Of a DNA stretch of 64,000 nucleotides, positions 61,374 through 64,000 are shown piece by piece (within the stretch, counting starts at the first letter, position 1; each line of letters opens with the position of its first letter). Both the position numbers and the translations under genes were made by a program. Origin of the DNA: Ginsengibacter hankyongi (lineage in GTDB: Bacteria > Bacteroidota > Bacteroidia > Chitinophagales > Chitinophagaceae). Below the pieces are notes generated by a model. That model ran no database searches and was not told the DNA's origin. It worked only from the letters and a program-made list of their open reading frames with translations. The DNA lies in the NCBI RefSeq assembly GCF_008710285.1, contig NZ_VYQF01000001.1, positions 1,869,501 to 1,933,500 on the forward strand. Direction: 5' to 3'.

Positions 61374-62440
61374 TTAAGACGTTTATTTCTTTCTAAAAAA
61401 GAATATATTCTTGTTCCAACGTTTTCTCTTATATTTTCATAAAAGAGATTATAGTCGGCGATGTGATAATTTTTAATTCTTAGGAAAACACTTCCAAAAA
61501 ATTTAGGCTTATTCACCCATAAAATGTTTTTATGAATTTGTGCATGAACCAACCCTGCATTTTCTTTCTTAAAATTCTTTAAAACTGCTCCCTTATTTAA
61601 ACGTACCGGCGCCTTTGTTGTATCCATGGTCCAGGTAAGAGGATTTATCACATCGGCTTTTAAAGTTTCCTCTTTAACATACCCAGGCGTATAGCCCTCT
61701 TTAAATGTTCGCCAACTAATAAAGCATCCTGTCGCTGTCGAAACTGAGCAGGGCTTCAATTGGCTAAAGTAGTTATCAAAAACCGGCAAACCAATAATGT
61801 ATGCACAAACCAATTGTTTCTGTAAAGGCTTTCCTTCAAAAAATTCTTTAAGCAATCTTCCGGCGTGCAATGTTCCCTGGCTGTGGGAGGCAATTATAAT
61901 CGGCCGTCCATTATTATAATTCTTTAAATAAAATATAAACGCTGCTTTCACATCTTCATAAGCAGTGTTAAAAGCCTCTTCTCCTTTTGCCGTATCTAAA
62001 GTATAAAACGCCCCAATATTTGCCTGCCTGTATCGGGGAGCAAACACCCGGCAATACTTATTAAAAACACTTGCCTGGTAAAGTATAGTTGAGTTGTCTG
62101 TTTTCTTGTTAAGCTTTTTATTATTAATACCTGCATTCCATCCCATGGGCATTTTTTTATCCGTGTATGTAGTTGGATAAATAAAAAAAACATCTGCTAA
62201 GGAGTCTTTTGATTTATCCTTTATCCCTTTCGGGATATTATCAGATGGATCATATTTAAAAGGATGTGCAGCCCAATAATTTAATTTGCTGTAATCTGGT
62301 TTGCTATTATCTTTTTTAAAATTATAATTAATAGATCTAATATATTTTTGAGTGGTACAGGAAGATGTATAAAAGAAGGGAACAAATAAAATAACAATTA
62401 TTAAAACTCTTAATAAAAAATTTCTTTTGTAATTTGTCAT
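61370..62440 (-). CDS. DUF3089 protein, alpha/beta hydrolase-like, exported
   Basis: From the ATG at 62440 the product is 356 residues starting [28 protein letters not shown], a signal anchor or lipoprotein signal (Cys near 28). The body has [51 protein letters not shown] and [21 protein letters not shown]. The last has a GxSxG-like SHSQG nucleophile motif. This is the DUF3089 family of alpha/beta hydrolase-like proteins with no assigned substrate. The stop overlaps asnS by 4 bases. A GTG at 62458 in frame is a less likely start. Confidence 0.85.
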   Translation of the reverse strand: MTNYKRNFLLRVLIIVILFVPFFYTSSCTTQKYIRSINYNFKKDNSKPDYSKLNYWAAHPFKYDPSDNIPKGIKDKSKDSLADVFFIYPTTYTDKKMPMGWNAGINNKKLNKKTDNSTILYQASVFNKYCRVFAPRYRQANIGAFYTLDTAKGEEAFNTAYEDVKAAFIFYLKNYNNGRPIIIASHSQGTLHAGRLLKEFFEGKPLQKQLVCAYIIGLPVFDNYFSQLKPCSVSTATGCFISWRTFKEGYTPGYVKEETLKADVINPLTWTMDTTKAPVRLNKGAVLKNFKKENAGLVHAQIHKNILWVNKPKFFGSVFLRIKNYHIADYNLFYENIRENVGTRIYSFLERNKRLN

Positions 62441-62484
62441 ACTCAAAACTACATTCACAATTTTAATTTGAAAATAATAACAAT

Positions 62485-63429
62485 ATGAATATTCCTGTTG
62501 TGGATTTAGGAGATTTTGTAAAAGGAGCTTCTAAACAAAAATCGGCCTTCGTTCAGCAGCTTGGTAAAGCGTATGAAGATGTTGGTTTTGTTGCAGTAAA
62601 AAATCATGGCATTCCATCAGAACTTATTGCAGACTTATACAAGTTTGTTCAACAATTTTTTTCTCTTCCGTCGGAAAAGAAAAAGAATTTCGAAAATCCA
62701 GAGTTGGTGGGGCAAAGAGGCTATACTTCATTTGGAAAGGAACATGCAAAGGGAAGCAATGCGCCGGATTTGAAAGAATTTTTTCAATATGGACAAATTG
62801 TTTCGCAAGACCATCGATTAAAATCCGAATATCCTGATAACGTAAAAGTTGATGATATTCCTGGGTTTAATGAAACATTCTTGAACGCTTACAGGGCATT
62901 TGAAAAATCAGGAAAATTTTTGTTACAAGCAATCGCATTATATTTAGATTTAGATGAACATTATTTTGATGATTTTATTGAAGAAGGGAATTCTATAGTT
63001 AGGGCAATACATTATCCTCCGATAACTTCTGAACCAAAAAGTGCGATACGTGCTGAACAACATGAAGATATAAATTTAATAACCTTACTTGTAGGCGCAT
63101 CGGCAGATGGGTTACAAATTCTTACTAAAAAGAATGAGTGGGTGAATGTCACTTCTCTTCCGGATCAAATAGTAGTAAATGTTGGCGACATGTTGCAACG
63201 TTTAACTAATAACAAATTAAAAAGCACAACACACCGTGTTGTAAATCCGCCGAGAGAATTATGGCATACTTCACGGTTCTCAATTCCATTCTTTCTTCAT
63301 CCAAAATCTGCCATGAGCCTTGCTGCTCTTGAAAGCTGTGTTGATGAAGGACACCGTAAAGTTTATAAGGATATCACGGCAGGCGAATACCTTGACGAAA
63401 GACTAAGAGAAATTGGGTTAAAAAAATAA
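62485..63429 (+). CDS. 2-oxoglutarate-Fe(II) oxygenase, isopenicillin N synthase-like
   Basis: The 314-residue protein has the DIOX_N region (MNIPVVDLGDFVKGASKQ; YEDVGFVAVKNHGIPSELI) and the double-stranded beta-helix. The iron triad is visible: EQHEDINLITLLVGAS supplies H-x-D and TTHRVVNPPRELWHTSRFSIPFFLHP gives the distal His and the 2OG-binding Arg-x-Ser. RAIHYPPI is typical of the family. Members hydroxylate or cyclise small molecules; the substrate is unknown. It is divergent from the DUF3089 gene with only 44 bases between the starts. Confidence 0.88.
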   Translation: MNIPVVDLGDFVKGASKQKSAFVQQLGKAYEDVGFVAVKNHGIPSELIADLYKFVQQFFSLPSEKKKNFENPELVGQRGYTSFGKEHAKGSNAPDLKEFFQYGQIVSQDHRLKSEYPDNVKVDDIPGFNETFLNAYRAFEKSGKFLLQAIALYLDLDEHYFDDFIEEGNSIVRAIHYPPITSEPKSAIRAEQHEDINLITLLVGASADGLQILTKKNEWVNVTSLPDQIVVNVGDMLQRLTNNKLKSTTHRVVNPPRELWHTSRFSIPFFLHPKSAMSLAALESCVDEGHRKVYKDITAGEYLDERLREIGLKK

Positions 63430-63489
63430 AATTATTTTTATCAATAAAATTTAGAATAAAATATTATTAAAAGTTTATAGCAGTCAAAA

Positions 63490-64000
63490 ATGGTATTGTT
63501 CAGGCATGTTCCGTATTTAAAGGCGGTTTTTTTTTATACAATCTCTGCCTTTGGTGGTCCACAGGGACATTTCGGAATGATGATGAAAACCTTTGTTGAA
63601 AGGCGACGGGATATTACCAGGGAAGAATTAATGGAATATGTTGCGTTTTGTCAGTTGTTACCCGGCGCCACTTCAACCCAAACTCTTACTTTAATAGGAT
63701 ACAAACGAGGCGGGGTTCCTTTAGCGGTGCTTACACTTATAATCTGGATACTACCTGCAAGTATATTAATGGGTTCATTTTCCTTCCTTGTGTATTACAT
63801 AAATACTTATCATGTTACCCTCAATATATTTTCTTATGTGCAACCTATGGCCGTTGGTTTCATTGCTTTTGCGGCTTTTAGAATGTATAAAATATCCATA
63901 AAGAGCACGATCACTTTTGTTATTATGCTTGTTGGAGTATTAGCAACTTACCTGTTGTTTAAGACGCCTTGGGTATTTCCAATTCTAATTATACTAGGCG
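63490..64000 (+). CDS. Chromate transporter (ChrA family), N-terminal part
   Basis: An ATG at 63490 begins a frame that stays open to the end of the window (170 codons). It includes [26 protein letters not shown] near residues 15-40, [33 protein letters not shown] near 49-81 and several membrane segments. FGGP and the LPGATSTQ motif are characteristic of the CHR family; long forms have two such halves. It would export chromate or take up sulfate-like anions. The 3-prime end is beyond the window, so the full length is unknown. Confidence 0.8.
   Translation, partial: MVLFRHVPYLKAVFFYTISAFGGPQGHFGMMMKTFVERRRDITREELMEYVAFCQLLPGATSTQTLTLIGYKRGGVPLAVLTLIIWILPASILMGSFSFLVYYINTYHVTLNIFSYVQPMAVGFIAFAAFRMYKISIKSTITFVIMLVGVLATYLLFKTPWVFPILIILG

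Overview
The window is a gene-dense, AT-rich chromosomal segment of a member of the phylum Bacteroidota, most likely a Chitinophagaceae-type relative. The evidence is threefold. Many genes are preceded by a TAnnTTTG element at -7, sometimes with TTG or TTTG near -33, and by no Shine-Dalgarno sequence. Several families are typical of this phylum: DUF4369/TlpA thioredoxins, PadR-PspC pairs, IPExxxVDY-like proteins, bacterial GH3 proteins, PepSY-like secreted proteins and short-LID adenylate kinase. Core genes (recA, rho, asnS, adk, pcrA/uvrD, lptB) are present. I see no rRNA, tRNA, insertion sequence, prophage or CRISPR array, so this reads as mostly core genome with a few local oddities.

Layout. 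0-5 kb: end of purF, a SixA-like phosphatase, an EamA exporter and a glycosyltransferase, a tiny lipoprotein, and an orphan 2-oxoacid:ferredoxin oxidoreductase beta subunit. 4.9-8.6 kb: the oxidative pentose phosphate operon gnd-zwf-pgl. 8.7-11.3 kb: a GlsB-type membrane protein, msrB, adk, a DinB-like protein and a Doc-type toxin pair. 11.4-19.4 kb: paaZ and an enoyl-CoA hydratase, carbonic anhydrase, fabG, a GH3 protein, lptB and metF. 19.4-25.8 kb: envelope proteins (beta-barrel, SurA-like isomerase, TlpA-like), an RlmD-type methyltransferase and a frameshifted DNA glycosylase. 26-30 kb: recA, an NlpE-like lipoprotein, a zinc metallopeptidase and a Nei/Fpg glycosylase. 30-31 kb: a poorly coding stretch with an unknown operon, two strong terminators and a possible small RNA or leader. 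31-39 kb: a second GH3 paralogue, a LysE exporter, mtgA, pnuC-nadR, an Nfu protein and a UvrD/PcrA helicase. 39-51 kb: a PepSY-like protein, a SWIM-SNF2 ATPase, comB, gcvT, a PspC/PadR pair and feoB. 51-64 kb: an M28 peptidase, a pterin dehydratase, the selenouridine operon mnmH-(exported unknown)-selD-membrane protein, rho, asnS, a DUF3089 protein, a 2OG-Fe(II) oxygenase and the start of a chromate transporter.

How genes work together. gnd, zwf and pgl make NADPH and pentose phosphates. pnuC and nadR import and phosphorylate nicotinamide riboside for NAD. selD makes selenophosphate for MnmH to place selenium in tRNA wobble uridines. The SurA-like isomerase, LptB, MtgA and the beta-barrel protein serve the envelope.

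No clearly new multi-gene defence or metabolic system is visible. The best leads are a dispersed repeat captured in frame inside nadR, a one-base frameshift in a DNA glycosylase, a Doc toxin with an unrecognised partner, the exported unknown in the selenium operon, and the 30.1-31.1 kb stretch with a tiny operon, tandem 21-base units and competing hairpins. Several genes appear to start at TTG. Starts were chosen by eye, and functions rest on recognised motifs rather than database searches.
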